Source: Deltaproteobacteria bacterium (GTDB lineage: Bacteria > Desulfobacterota > Syntrophia > Syntrophales > JAFGHS01). Taken from it: a DNA stretch of 45,237 nt. The stretch spans positions 1 through 45,237 of the forward strand of contig JAFGHS010000191.1 in NCBI GenBank assembly GCA_016930075.1, read 5' to 3'. The notes below the pieces were generated by a model. That model saw only the letters and a list, made by a program, of their open reading frames with translations, did no database searches and was not told the origin of the DNA. The position numbers and the translations under genes are program-made. The stretch's first letter is position 1. The number at the start of each line of letters is the position of its first letter. This document shows, piece by piece, positions 36,008-44,224 of the stretch.

Positions 36008-36025
36008 ATTGAAAGGAGTATGCCA
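36008..36025 (-). promoter_or_regulatory. Conserved -24/-12-like element upstream of copy 2
   Basis: On the minus strand TGGCAT, five bases, TTTCAATA, about 57 bases before the ATG at 35951. Matches the element at 23421-23438. Same caveat on sigma54. Confidence 0.4.
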
Positions 36026-36276
36026 GTTTGAGGCATCTGCAAATAATAATCAAATACCATCGTCATTCCGGCTATTTGTCGATTTACCCTGTTTACCCGC
36101 TTCACCGCCGGGGATCGATATCAAGGACATGTATTTAATAAAACGTTCAATGCGTTTAAAAAAATATTCCCCTTTACGTCCTTAAGGCAGACATAAGGCC
36201 GTCCCCTCGGACTGACACGACGCATGACGGATAAACGGAATGCCTGCGGATAAAACCTTTGAAAAACGCCTCTTAT

Positions 36277-36358
36277 GTCATTGCGAGCGAAGCGAAGCCA
36301 TCTCATAAGGATCCAATGATTGGAGAGATTGCCACGGCACTTCGTGCCTCGCAATGAC
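36277..36358. repeat. Palindromic repeat with GTCATTGCGAG arms
   Basis: Perfect 11-bp outer arms GTCATTGCGAG / CTCGCAATGAC about 60 bp apart, with further inner complementarity (GCGAAGCGAAGCCATCTC facing GAGATTGCCACGGCACTTCG). A REP-type intergenic element between the peroxiredoxin gene and the 91-aa gene. Confidence 0.8.
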
Positions 36359-36410
36359 AGAAAACAGAGAAATTCAAAGGTCTATAGATGGGATGGTTGC
36401 GTTAAAAGCG

Positions 36411-36875
36411 TTATGCCTTGAGGGCATCAAGAATTTCTTTGATATCCGGGAGCTGACGGATCGGATAAATTTTGACAAAGCTCGCCCGGCCCTTCTCATC
36501 GACGATGATGTTGGCCCGCTCCGAAATGCCGTCGGCCCGGAAAATGCCGAGAGACTTGGCGACGCCGCCGTGAGGCCAGAAATCGGCCAACAGCCGGGTG
36601 TTCTTTATCCTCAGACTTTTGGCCCAGGCGGTTTTGCAGGGCACGCTGTCGACACTGAGTCCCACGGCAATGGTGTCGAGTTTGTCAAAAGACTTTTTGT
36701 TTTTTTCCAGAGACTGCATCTGTTGGGCGCAAACAGCCGTCCAGGCCAGGGGATGAAAAGACAGCAGCACCTTTTTACCCGCATAATCCGACAGGCGGAA
36801 ATCCTGGCCGTTATGGTCTTTCAGAGTAAAGGGCTTCACTTTTTTGCCTTTTTGCACAATTTTCCTTCCCGTCAT
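36411..36875 (-). CDS. Peroxiredoxin (AhpC/TSA family)
   Basis: 154 aa from ATG 36875, which has GGGAGG upstream; the ATG at 36887 has none. The peroxidatic Cys49 is in PLAWTAVC, a variant of the PxxxTxxC motif, and the fold elements KPFTLKDHNGQDFRLSDYAGKKVLLSFHP, VGLSVDSVP and LADFWPHGGVAKSLGIF are seen. Another Cys in SVPCKTAW may resolve the disulfide. It removes peroxides, using an electron donor not identified here. It lies downstream of HU but after a strong terminator. Confidence 0.9.
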   Translation of the reverse strand: MTGRKIVQKGKKVKPFTLKDHNGQDFRLSDYAGKKVLLSFHPLAWTAVCAQQMQSLEKNKKSFDKLDTIAVGLSVDSVPCKTAWAKSLRIKNTRLLADFWPHGGVAKSLGIFRADGISERANIIVDEKGRASFVKIYPIRQLPDIKEILDALKA

Positions 36876-36895
36876 AGGGCCTCCCATGAAATATC

Positions 36896-36940
36896 AAAAA
36901 AAAGGGCTTCTAACTGCGATGCGTTAGAAGCCCTTTTTTT
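36896..36940 (-). terminator. Bidirectional-type terminator after HU
   Basis: Perfect 11-bp stem GGGCTTCTAAC / GTTAGAAGCCC with an 8-nt loop, flanked by A8 on the left and T7 on the right. Confidence 0.95.
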
Positions 36941-36945
36941 CAAGT

Positions 36946-37218
36946 TTATTTTGCCACTGCGGCTTTGAGCTTCTTGCCCGCGACAAATTTGGGAATTTTT
37001 TTCGCTTTGATTTTGATAGCCTTGCCCGTCTGAGGATTTCTACCGTTACGTGCCGCTCTTTTTGCTACCGAGAATGTACCGAAACCGATAAGGGTGACTT
37101 TCTCACCTTTTTTTAGGGCACCGGCAATTGAATCCAGGACACATTTGACAACGTCTTCAGCTACCTTTTTTTTGTCAACAATCTTTACAACCTCACCGAC
37201 CAAATCACCCTTGTTCAT
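36946..37218 (-). CDS. HU-family DNA-binding protein
   Basis: 90 aa nucleoid protein. The beta-arm motif GFGTFSVAKRAARNGRNPQTGK is standard, as are NKGDLVGEVV at the start and the basic C-terminal end. GGAGGAGATTGT precedes the ATG. Binds DNA as a dimer and bends it. Basic Lys content is high (KKKVAEDVVK, AIKIKAKKIPKF). Followed by a very strong terminator, as suits an abundantly expressed monocistronic gene. Confidence 0.96.
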   Translation of the reverse strand: MNKGDLVGEVVKIVDKKKVAEDVVKCVLDSIAGALKKGEKVTLIGFGTFSVAKRAARNGRNPQTGKAIKIKAKKIPKFVAGKKLKAAVAK

Positions 37219-37585
37219 ACAATCTCCTCCTTCAAGTTATGATATTAAAAATAACCGCCAACAGCGGCACCATACAAAGGTGGTGTTCAAGTACATCCTA
37301 TATATGCGGACTATCAGCCTCAGCCATCTCTGCCTTGAGTATCGGATGCATCCATGGAATCAAGCGAACAATAGTCGGTTAATTTGCTCTTCCATATACT
37401 TTTATAATCATTTCTGCAATGTTTTTTATTCTCAAAGTGGCCGTGGATCAAAGATTTCAGATGTTTTTTAAATCGGAGCGGAAGAAGGATTCCGCCGGGC
37501 ATGAAAAAATATATGAATTATGAAACGTATTGGTGATATAGGATGCCTATCTCAAATCGTTTATGTAAGAAGGGTTATCGACGGA
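37219..37585. other. Divergent intergenic region between HU and typA
   Basis: About 370 bp with no convincing gene. It must carry the promoters of both, but I see no hexamer pair strong enough to name. The typA frame could start at 37520; that would use most of its right end. Confidence 0.5.
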
Positions 37586-39409
37586 ATGCGAAAAGAAAAC
37601 ATCAGAAATGTAGCAATTATCGCCCACGTAGATCACGGCAAGACGACCCTTGTCGACGCCATGCTCCGGCAAACAGGCACTTTCCGTGAGAATCAGGAAG
37701 TCTCCGAACGGGTGATGGATTCCATGGACCTCGAAAGGGAGCGCGGTATAACCATTATGGCGAAGAACACCGCCATATGGTACGGAGACGTCAAGATCAA
37801 CATCGTCGACACGCCGGGCCACGCCGATTTCGGCGGCGAGGTGGAACGGAGTTTGAATATGGTGGATGGGGCCATTCTGCTTGTGGATGCCAGCGAAGGG
37901 CCGCTCCCTCAGACACGCTTCGTCGTTAAAAAGGCCCTCGCCGAAAAGCTCCCGATTATTCTGATCATCAACAAGATCGACCGCCCTGATGAGCGGATTG
38001 AAGAGGTCATCGACGAGGTGTATGATCTTTTTATCGATCTTGACGCCGACGAAAAACAGATCGATTTTCCTATCCTGTATACAAATGCGAAAAAAGGCGT
38101 TGCCCATCTGAAACCCGGCGATGAATCGGACAATCTTCAGCCCCTCTTTGAGGCAATTTACTCGGCAATCCCCGGCCCGGCCGGTGAAGACGACGCCATC
38201 CCCCAGTTTCTTGTGACAAATCTCGATTACGACAACTATGTCGGTCAGATCGGCATCGGCCGGGTCATGAACGGCACGCTGATGATGAACAAATTTTATG
38301 CCCTTTGCGGTGAAAACGAAACGAAGACCGGAATCAAGTTCTCCGCACTGTATACGTTTCACGGATTGAAAAAAAAGGCGGTGGACGCCGTATTCTCAGG
38401 CGACATTATCGCTGTCGCAGGGATTGACGCCATCAGCATCGGCGATACCATAACCTCTGCAGACACCCCCATGCCCTTACCGCGCATCCACGTCGATGAG
38501 CCGACGGTTTCCATGATCTTTTACGTCAACAACAGTCCCTTTGCGGGCCTGGAGGGGAAATATCTGACGTCCCGCCATCTCCTCGAGCGCCTTCAACGGG
38601 AGAGCTTCAGAAACGTCGCCATAGAACTTAAACCACTGGATCGCAAAGACGCCTTTGAAGTCTGCGGCCGCGGGGAATTGCAGATGGCGATCCTCATTGA
38701 AACCATGCGCCGCGAAGGCTATGAATTAATGGTCTCCAAACCCAAAGTCATCACCAAAAAAGTGGAAGGTAAAACGCTGGAACCGGTGGAGCGCGTATTT
38801 ATCGATATTCCCGAAGCCTTCATCGGCGTCGTTACGGAAAAACTGGCTGTCCGGAAGGGACGCATGATCAATATGATCAACAAAGGAAGCGGACGCGTCA
38901 ACCTGGAATTTTTAGTGCCGTCCAGGGGGCTCATCGGCTTCCGCAGCCATTTTTTGACGGATACGAAAGGGGCAGGCGTCATCAATACGCTTTTTGAAAA
39001 TTATGAACCCTGGTTCGGACCGATCCCGCAGCGGGCGAGCGGTGCGCTCCTTTCCGACCGAAGCGGCAGGGTGAACACCTATGCAAGTCTTGCCATGGTG
39101 GACCGCGGCGAACTTTTCGTGGAAGTGGGAACGGAGGTTTACGGCGGCATGATCATCGGCGAGCGGAACCGGGCCGTCGACATGGCGGTAAATATTACAA
39201 AAGAAAAGAAACTGACCAATATGCGCAGTTCGACGTCGGAGGCGACGGTGACGCTCCGGCCGCCCCGCCCCTTGTCTCTGGACCAATCGATTGAATTTAT
39301 CGCCGAGGACGAGCTGGTGGAAGTCACGCCGCTGAGCATCCGCCTCAGAAAGATGGAGCTTGATCCGCAAAAAAGGGCATCGAAACGAAAAGAAGAAAGT
39401 CAACTTTAA
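37586..39409 (+). CDS. typA: Ribosome-associated translational GTPase TypA/BipA
   Basis: 607 aa, the usual length, starting at 37586 ([14 protein letters not shown]). Start upstream at 37520 would add 22 non-conserved residues. GTPase motifs: HVDHGKTT (G1), [11 protein letters not shown] (G2), DTPGHADFG (G3), NKIDRPD (G4). Elongation-factor domains II, III and V follow, with [21 protein letters not shown] and the C-terminal [19 protein letters not shown]. It binds ribosomes and aids growth under cold or stress conditions. Its stop lies 21 bases before the next gene, which is probably in the same transcript. Confidence 0.97.
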   Translation: MRKENIRNVAIIAHVDHGKTTLVDAMLRQTGTFRENQEVSERVMDSMDLERERGITIMAKNTAIWYGDVKINIVDTPGHADFGGEVERSLNMVDGAILLVDASEGPLPQTRFVVKKALAEKLPIILIINKIDRPDERIEEVIDEVYDLFIDLDADEKQIDFPILYTNAKKGVAHLKPGDESDNLQPLFEAIYSAIPGPAGEDDAIPQFLVTNLDYDNYVGQIGIGRVMNGTLMMNKFYALCGENETKTGIKFSALYTFHGLKKKAVDAVFSGDIIAVAGIDAISIGDTITSADTPMPLPRIHVDEPTVSMIFYVNNSPFAGLEGKYLTSRHLLERLQRESFRNVAIELKPLDRKDAFEVCGRGELQMAILIETMRREGYELMVSKPKVITKKVEGKTLEPVERVFIDIPEAFIGVVTEKLAVRKGRMINMINKGSGRVNLEFLVPSRGLIGFRSHFLTDTKGAGVINTLFENYEPWFGPIPQRASGALLSDRSGRVNTYASLAMVDRGELFVEVGTEVYGGMIIGERNRAVDMAVNITKEKKLTNMRSSTSEATVTLRPPRPLSLDQSIEFIAEDELVEVTPLSIRLRKMELDPQKRASKRKEESQL

Positions 39410-39430
39410 CGCACTATCGGCAAGGCATTC

Positions 39431-41074
39431 ATGCGAATCATCTATCTGACGGACATACATGACGCGTTTAAAAATCTGGAACAGGTCATGCGGATGACCA
39501 ACGCCGATCTTTACCTTATTGCGGGCGACCTGCTTTACACGTTATTTCCCTCCTACGATAAAGCCTGGAAATTTATTGAATTACAGGAATATTTTCAGAA
39601 ATATAAGAAAGATCATGCCCATGAGGGAACTTTGTACAAGATAGCCAAATCCTTCATCCATCGGGAGAACCATGATACGGACGACCGATTCGACAAGGCT
39701 GTTGCCTATGTCATGCTCAGTGACGATGCGAAAAAACGCATGCGGAAAAAATATGAGACAATCGCTTGCGTCCTTTCCAAATTTCAAGGAAAACAGATGG
39801 CGCTGATCCCCGGCAATTACGACATGGATTTGAATTTCACAGCGTTGAGAGAATGGAATCTGCATCTTAAATCCATGGAAATCGATTCTTTGAAAATATC
39901 CGGCTACGGCGGCGCCGGTGTGGCCACACCGGGCGTACCCGACCATCTGAGCGTTCCGTTCAATGAAAGCCGCGAAACCGGCGAACTGGTGTCGGAACCG
40001 TACGATTTTTTTAAAAAAGAGAAACCCGACATCCTCTTGATTCATCACCCGCCGTATGGATTTATGGATACATTGCCCCGTCACGGCAATATCGGCAGCA
40101 TCGGCATCCGGAATTTCATCGACGAGTCGCCGCCGCGCATCGTTTTTTGCGGACATATCCACGAAGCCTGGGGATGCCGCTATCATCAGGGAACCTTTTT
40201 CCTCAATCCCTCCAACTTTGGTCGTTTTGTTGAGGTCAGCCGGGTTAAAAAAGGAGGATACTTCTTTGACCTCATAATTGAAAATAAGGCCTTTCAAGTG
40301 GCAACGCTTCGCAAACTGGAGGGAAATCATATCCTCGACCTGGCCGATTATACCTTCACGGAAGGAGAGTTGAAAAAACTGATCCTCGATGAATACCACA
40401 TCAATAAACTCACCAGCCAGACCCAGAGAGAAAGCCATATTCGATCCGTCTCCCGCTTCAGACGGGTGAAAAAGTTTTTTCTCGGCCACGAAACCGACGA
40501 ATCGAAGCACATGATCGGCGAATTGCGGACGATCTACCGGGACATGAAGAAGCAGGGGATGAATGTGGCCTTCGATCTTCTCGGCTCTCTCAATTTTGGC
40601 ATTGCAAACCCGGGCTCCGATATCGATCTTATCGTTTACCTGCGGGGGGAGAAATGCAAACCGGATCAGAATGATTCATGCACCATACCCCGGCCGCTTC
40701 AGACGGTTTTTGACGAGCTCCAAAAGCATCACATAGAAATTGAAGTATGCGACAGTCTCGATCGGGACAGGGTCAAGGCAGCCATCTTCTCCGGGGACTT
40801 AAATGACGGCCATCTTCAGCGTTTTGCATTTTACCGGGCGACCTGCCGGCCCATTAATCTCAGGCTGATCAAAGAGGTGGAAAATCTGCTTCTCCAGCGT
40901 CCGATGCTTCGCAAAAAGCTTGAGGCCGACGTGAAGGAATATATCCGGATTATCGTCAGCACGACAAGGCACCTGGATTCCTTCAAAAAGTATCAGTCAA
41001 GGCTTATTGAAAAGGGGATACGGATGCCCGATGAGATCGCCGACCTTTTGAAAAAATACCTCAAGGAAACATGA
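39431..41074 (+). CDS. Metallophosphoesterase fused to a pol-beta-type nucleotidyltransferase
   Basis: 547 aa. Residues 1-290 form a calcineurin-like phosphoesterase: YLTDIHD, AGDLL, PGNYDMD (His of the usual GNHD replaced by Tyr), LIHHPP and FCGHIHEAWG. After a linker of about 60 residues, 355-480 carries a nucleotidyltransferase: LLGSLNFGIANPGSDIDLIVYLRG with Asp397 and Asp399, and a third acidic strand IEIEVCD. The remaining C-terminus is helical. The first half would cleave phosphoesters, the second would transfer a nucleotide. The pairing suggests opposing activities on one target, which is inference. Start codon follows CGGCAAGGCATTC. It lies right after typA. Confidence 0.85.
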   Translation: MRIIYLTDIHDAFKNLEQVMRMTNADLYLIAGDLLYTLFPSYDKAWKFIELQEYFQKYKKDHAHEGTLYKIAKSFIHRENHDTDDRFDKAVAYVMLSDDAKKRMRKKYETIACVLSKFQGKQMALIPGNYDMDLNFTALREWNLHLKSMEIDSLKISGYGGAGVATPGVPDHLSVPFNESRETGELVSEPYDFFKKEKPDILLIHHPPYGFMDTLPRHGNIGSIGIRNFIDESPPRIVFCGHIHEAWGCRYHQGTFFLNPSNFGRFVEVSRVKKGGYFFDLIIENKAFQVATLRKLEGNHILDLADYTFTEGELKKLILDEYHINKLTSQTQRESHIRSVSRFRRVKKFFLGHETDESKHMIGELRTIYRDMKKQGMNVAFDLLGSLNFGIANPGSDIDLIVYLRGEKCKPDQNDSCTIPRPLQTVFDELQKHHIEIEVCDSLDRDRVKAAIFSGDLNDGHLQRFAFYRATCRPINLRLIKEVENLLLQRPMLRKKLEADVKEYIRIIVSTTRHLDSFKKYQSRLIEKGIRMPDEIADLLKKYLKET

Positions 41075-41181
41075 TTTTAAGACCGTCCCGCCCTGACCGG
41101 TGAACCGTGCAAATTCCTGCGTTATCTGTAAAAAATACGTGAAGCGGCCTTCCCCTTATGATCAAGGAGTCACGTTTCTTC

Positions 41182-41210
41182 TTGACAGACCCCGCGCTTT
41201 TTCTTAATGT
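41182..41210 (+). promoter_or_regulatory. Candidate sigma70 promoter of the acyl-CoA synthetase subunit
   Basis: TTGACA (41182-41187), 17-bp spacer, TAATGT (41205-41210). The gap to the ATG at 41281 is about 65 nt from the predicted start. Confidence 0.55.
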
Positions 41211-41280
41211 TCCCGGTCAAGACATTCCCTCCCGATTCATACTCGGCAGACCATGTTATACCCGTTGAAAGGCATGACCC

Positions 41281-42666
41281 ATGCGTTATGATTTAAAACC
41301 TCTGTTTCACCCGTCATCCATTGCCGTCGTCGGCGCCTCCGCCGACAAAACCAAACACAGCACCCATGTGGTCAATACGCTGCATGTTTTGGGATATAAA
41401 GGATCAATCTACCTTGTCAATCCGAATACCAACGCCATTCCCGGCAAAAAGGTTTACAAGCAGGCATCGGCTATCCCGGAAGCCGTCGATCTGGCTGTCC
41501 TCTTCGTACCGGCGCGCTTTGTCGTTTCCGCCGTAGAAGATTGCGCTAAAAAAGGCGTGAAATCCGCCATTGTCCACGGCGCCGGATTTGCCGAACTCGG
41601 CGACGAAGGCCGGAGCCAGCAGGATGCCATCGCTCACATAGCGCGGGTGTCGGGTATGCGCATCGTCGGACCGAATTGCATGGGCATCGCGTCCCCCGCC
41701 TCCGGAATAAACATGGTGACGACACAAGCGCCGTTTGTCGATCAGGGAGGGCTGGCATTTGCCGGACAAAGCGGCTGGGCCACCGAATATTCACTGGTCA
41801 TGGGTCAGGATCGCGGTTTGGGCTTCAGCGCCGTCGTCTCCTGCGGCAATCAGGCGGACCTTAATATTTCCGATTATCTCGACTATTTCGGCGACGACAG
41901 CGAAACGACAATAATAGGCGCTTACGTGGAAGGTTTCAAAGACGGACAGCTTTTTTTTAAGGCCGCGGGCAAAGCGGCACGCCAAAAACCGGTGGTCGTC
42001 TGGAAATCGGGTTTAACGGCAGCAGGCGCACGCTCCACCCAATCGCACACGGGATCTCTGGCCGGCAACGGCGAGACGGCCAGGGCCGTTCTGAATCAGG
42101 CCGGCGTCACGGAAGCTGTCGGCATTGAGGATATGATGGATGCCCTGGTCGCATTCCATTCGCCTTTTCTTCCCCAGGGAAAACGGGTCGGCATGATCGT
42201 ATCCACGGGCGGAATCGGCGTCGCCGCCTGCGATGCGTGCGAACTGTCGGGTCTGGAAATACCTCAACTGCCGCAGGACGTCCACCGGGAGCTGATCGGC
42301 TTCTTGAAGCAATACCTTCCCCCCTTCGCCGGGAGTTCAAATCCGATTGACCTCGTCTGGTCGCCCAAAGGCAAGAAAGAAGAGATTTGCCGCCGGTGCC
42401 TCGAATTGATGGCGCCCTGGGTGGACGCCATTATCTGTGGCATATATCCCGAAGGGGATGATCATGAAAAATTTGCCGGATTTTTGGGCGAAATGAGCAG
42501 CCGCATCCGGAAACCCATCCTGGCCGTGCCGCCCTACGGGCATATCATGCAGCCCTTCATGCGGCTTAGCACCAAGGCCGGCGTGCCTTCCTTCACAAGC
42601 GTCGAACGGGCCGTCAAGGCGCTTGTGCGCCTCATCCGCCGGTCTGAATGGTTGAAGCAGGCCTGA
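41281..42666 (+). CDS. ADP-forming acyl-CoA synthetase, alpha-type subunit
   Basis: 461 aa. Residues 5-125 are the CoA-binding Rossmann domain (SSIAVVGASADKTKHS, GPNCMGI); 145-290 and 300-455 are the two succinyl-CoA-synthetase-like domains. The catalytic His256 is in QSHTGSLAGN, the residue phosphorylated during ATP formation. The ATP-grasp (beta) part of the complex is missing from this chain and from the window. Such enzymes make ATP from acyl-CoA plus ADP and phosphate, suiting an anaerobe. It stops one base before the MFS gene, so the two are co-transcribed. Confidence 0.88.
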   Translation: MRYDLKPLFHPSSIAVVGASADKTKHSTHVVNTLHVLGYKGSIYLVNPNTNAIPGKKVYKQASAIPEAVDLAVLFVPARFVVSAVEDCAKKGVKSAIVHGAGFAELGDEGRSQQDAIAHIARVSGMRIVGPNCMGIASPASGINMVTTQAPFVDQGGLAFAGQSGWATEYSLVMGQDRGLGFSAVVSCGNQADLNISDYLDYFGDDSETTIIGAYVEGFKDGQLFFKAAGKAARQKPVVVWKSGLTAAGARSTQSHTGSLAGNGETARAVLNQAGVTEAVGIEDMMDALVAFHSPFLPQGKRVGMIVSTGGIGVAACDACELSGLEIPQLPQDVHRELIGFLKQYLPPFAGSSNPIDLVWSPKGKKEEICRRCLELMAPWVDAIICGIYPEGDDHEKFAGFLGEMSSRIRKPILAVPPYGHIMQPFMRLSTKAGVPSFTSVERAVKALVRLIRRSEWLKQA

Positions 42667-42667
42667 A

Positions 42668-43861
42668 ATGACCGTCACGAACAATGAAATCTCAGATGAA
42701 CAAGGTTCAAACCGGCTTTTTACCCGCGACTTTATCCTTCTTTGCCTGGCGCGTTTGGCTTTCTTCTGCAGCATGGCCTTCATGCTCGCCGTATTTCCTC
42801 TGTACGTTCTTAAAATCGGCGGCGATAAATCCGACATCGGCATCGTCATCGGCGCCTTCACCATCCCCATCGTCATCCTGAGTCCTTTTGCCGGCCGCGC
42901 CGCCGATGAAATGGGAAGAAAATGGCTCATGATCGCAGGCACAATCATCTTTGTCGTTTCCGCCATCCTCTATAATTTTGCTGTCTCATTGATCCTGCTC
43001 ATCATTTTGCGCATCTTTCATGGTTCAGGTCTGGGTTTATTCAACACCGCATCATCCGCCTACGTCGCCGACATAGCCCCCATCGAACGGCGCGGCGAGG
43101 CGATGGGCTATTTCGGCATGGTTACCAATCTGGCCATGGCCATTGCGCCCGCATTGGGTGTTGTCATTGTCGAAAAATACGACTTCACGGTGCTCTTTCT
43201 CATATCCGCGGCAACGGCTTTTGCAGCCGTTGCGTTGACATCCCTTCTCACCGATAACTACAGGCCCGTCGCCCGGATAACGGGACAGCCGCGCGCGCCT
43301 CTCTTCCATAAGGCCTCCTTCTTCCCATCCGTCATTATGGCCTCCCTGAGCGTCACCTGGGGCGCTGTCGTCTCTTTCTTTATTCTTTTTGCCATGGACA
43401 GACACATTCCCAATCCCGGTTATTTTTTTACCGCCTATGCCATTGTTCTTATCGCATCACGAACGATAGCGGGAATTCTTTCCGACAAACTCGGCCGTGA
43501 AGCCGTCATCATTCCCGGCCTTGTCATGACGGGCATCGGCATCTGGGTCCTTTGCCTGGCCGACTCCATGACCATGCTCATGGTTGTTGCCCTGATTTAC
43601 GGCATCGGCTTCGGCTCCGCAACACCGACACTCATGGCCTTCACCATCGACCGCATAGGGAATGAAGGACGCGGCGCCGCCATGGGAACACTGGGGGCGT
43701 CATTTGATGTCGGTGTCGCTGTCGGTTCGGTGATCCTGGGCTTTGTCCTGCAATACACCGATTTTGTCGTCACCTTTCTCATCGCCGGAACGGCCCCAAT
43801 CCTTGCCATGATTGGATTTGTTATCGTGGGCAAAAGGAAAGGCAACGAAAACCTTTCCTAA
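42668..43861 (+). CDS. MFS transporter
   Basis: 397 aa with twelve predicted helices. Motif A-like GRAADEMGRKW is in the loop between helices 2 and 3, and a second copy, SDKLGREAVI, follows helix 8. The signature FHGSGLGLFNTASSAYVADIAPIERRGEAMGYFG is in helices 4-5. Resembles multidrug or small-acid exporters of the 12-helix group; the substrate is unknown. It starts one base after the acyl-CoA synthetase subunit, which suggests export or import of the acid that this enzyme makes or uses. No transcription regulator is next to it. Confidence 0.9.
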   Translation: MTVTNNEISDEQGSNRLFTRDFILLCLARLAFFCSMAFMLAVFPLYVLKIGGDKSDIGIVIGAFTIPIVILSPFAGRAADEMGRKWLMIAGTIIFVVSAILYNFAVSLILLIILRIFHGSGLGLFNTASSAYVADIAPIERRGEAMGYFGMVTNLAMAIAPALGVVIVEKYDFTVLFLISAATAFAAVALTSLLTDNYRPVARITGQPRAPLFHKASFFPSVIMASLSVTWGAVVSFFILFAMDRHIPNPGYFFTAYAIVLIASRTIAGILSDKLGREAVIIPGLVMTGIGIWVLCLADSMTMLMVVALIYGIGFGSATPTLMAFTIDRIGNEGRGAAMGTLGASFDVGVAVGSVILGFVLQYTDFVVTFLIAGTAPILAMIGFVIVGKRKGNENLS

Positions 43862-44224
43862 AAAATAACCCATAAGTTGCATCATAATATGGATTAACGC
43901 CTGCCGTAAAAGTCTGCCCTTTCCAAAATGAAAGCGCACTCAATGTAATCATGTTACCGTTTGGAGAAAATTCAAACCGTAAACGATAATCATTATTTAC
44001 TACCGTTTAAGCATTGACAATGTCTTACAGGTATTGTATTGACTTTATGCGATGCGCCGACATCGTTGCGGAAGGAAATCGAAATCATTTACGTTATGAA
44101 AAATTGTTCTAAGCATGGGGTGAGCTGCTTCTAAACCCGGCGTCGCTCAGGTTTTTCGCTTTTTTAAGACGCGTTTACATAAACCTGCATATCGGGCACA
44201 GACAATCTATGATGGGGGTGCAGT
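43862..44224. other. Intergenic region before chemoreceptor
   Basis: About 360 bp with no gene that I can support. There are two TACCGTTT copies (43954, 44002) and an inverted AAACCGTAAACG near 43974. ATAATCATTAT (43986-43996) is a perfect short palindrome recalling half of a Fur box. A TTGACA at 44014-44019 with TATTGA 17 bp later is a weak promoter candidate for the chemoreceptor gene. Confidence 0.4.

Noticed and set aside
43985-43998. Fur-box-like GATAATCATTATTT
   Set aside because: Only about half of a Fur box and no iron-related gene follows; noted in the intergenic entry but not called.
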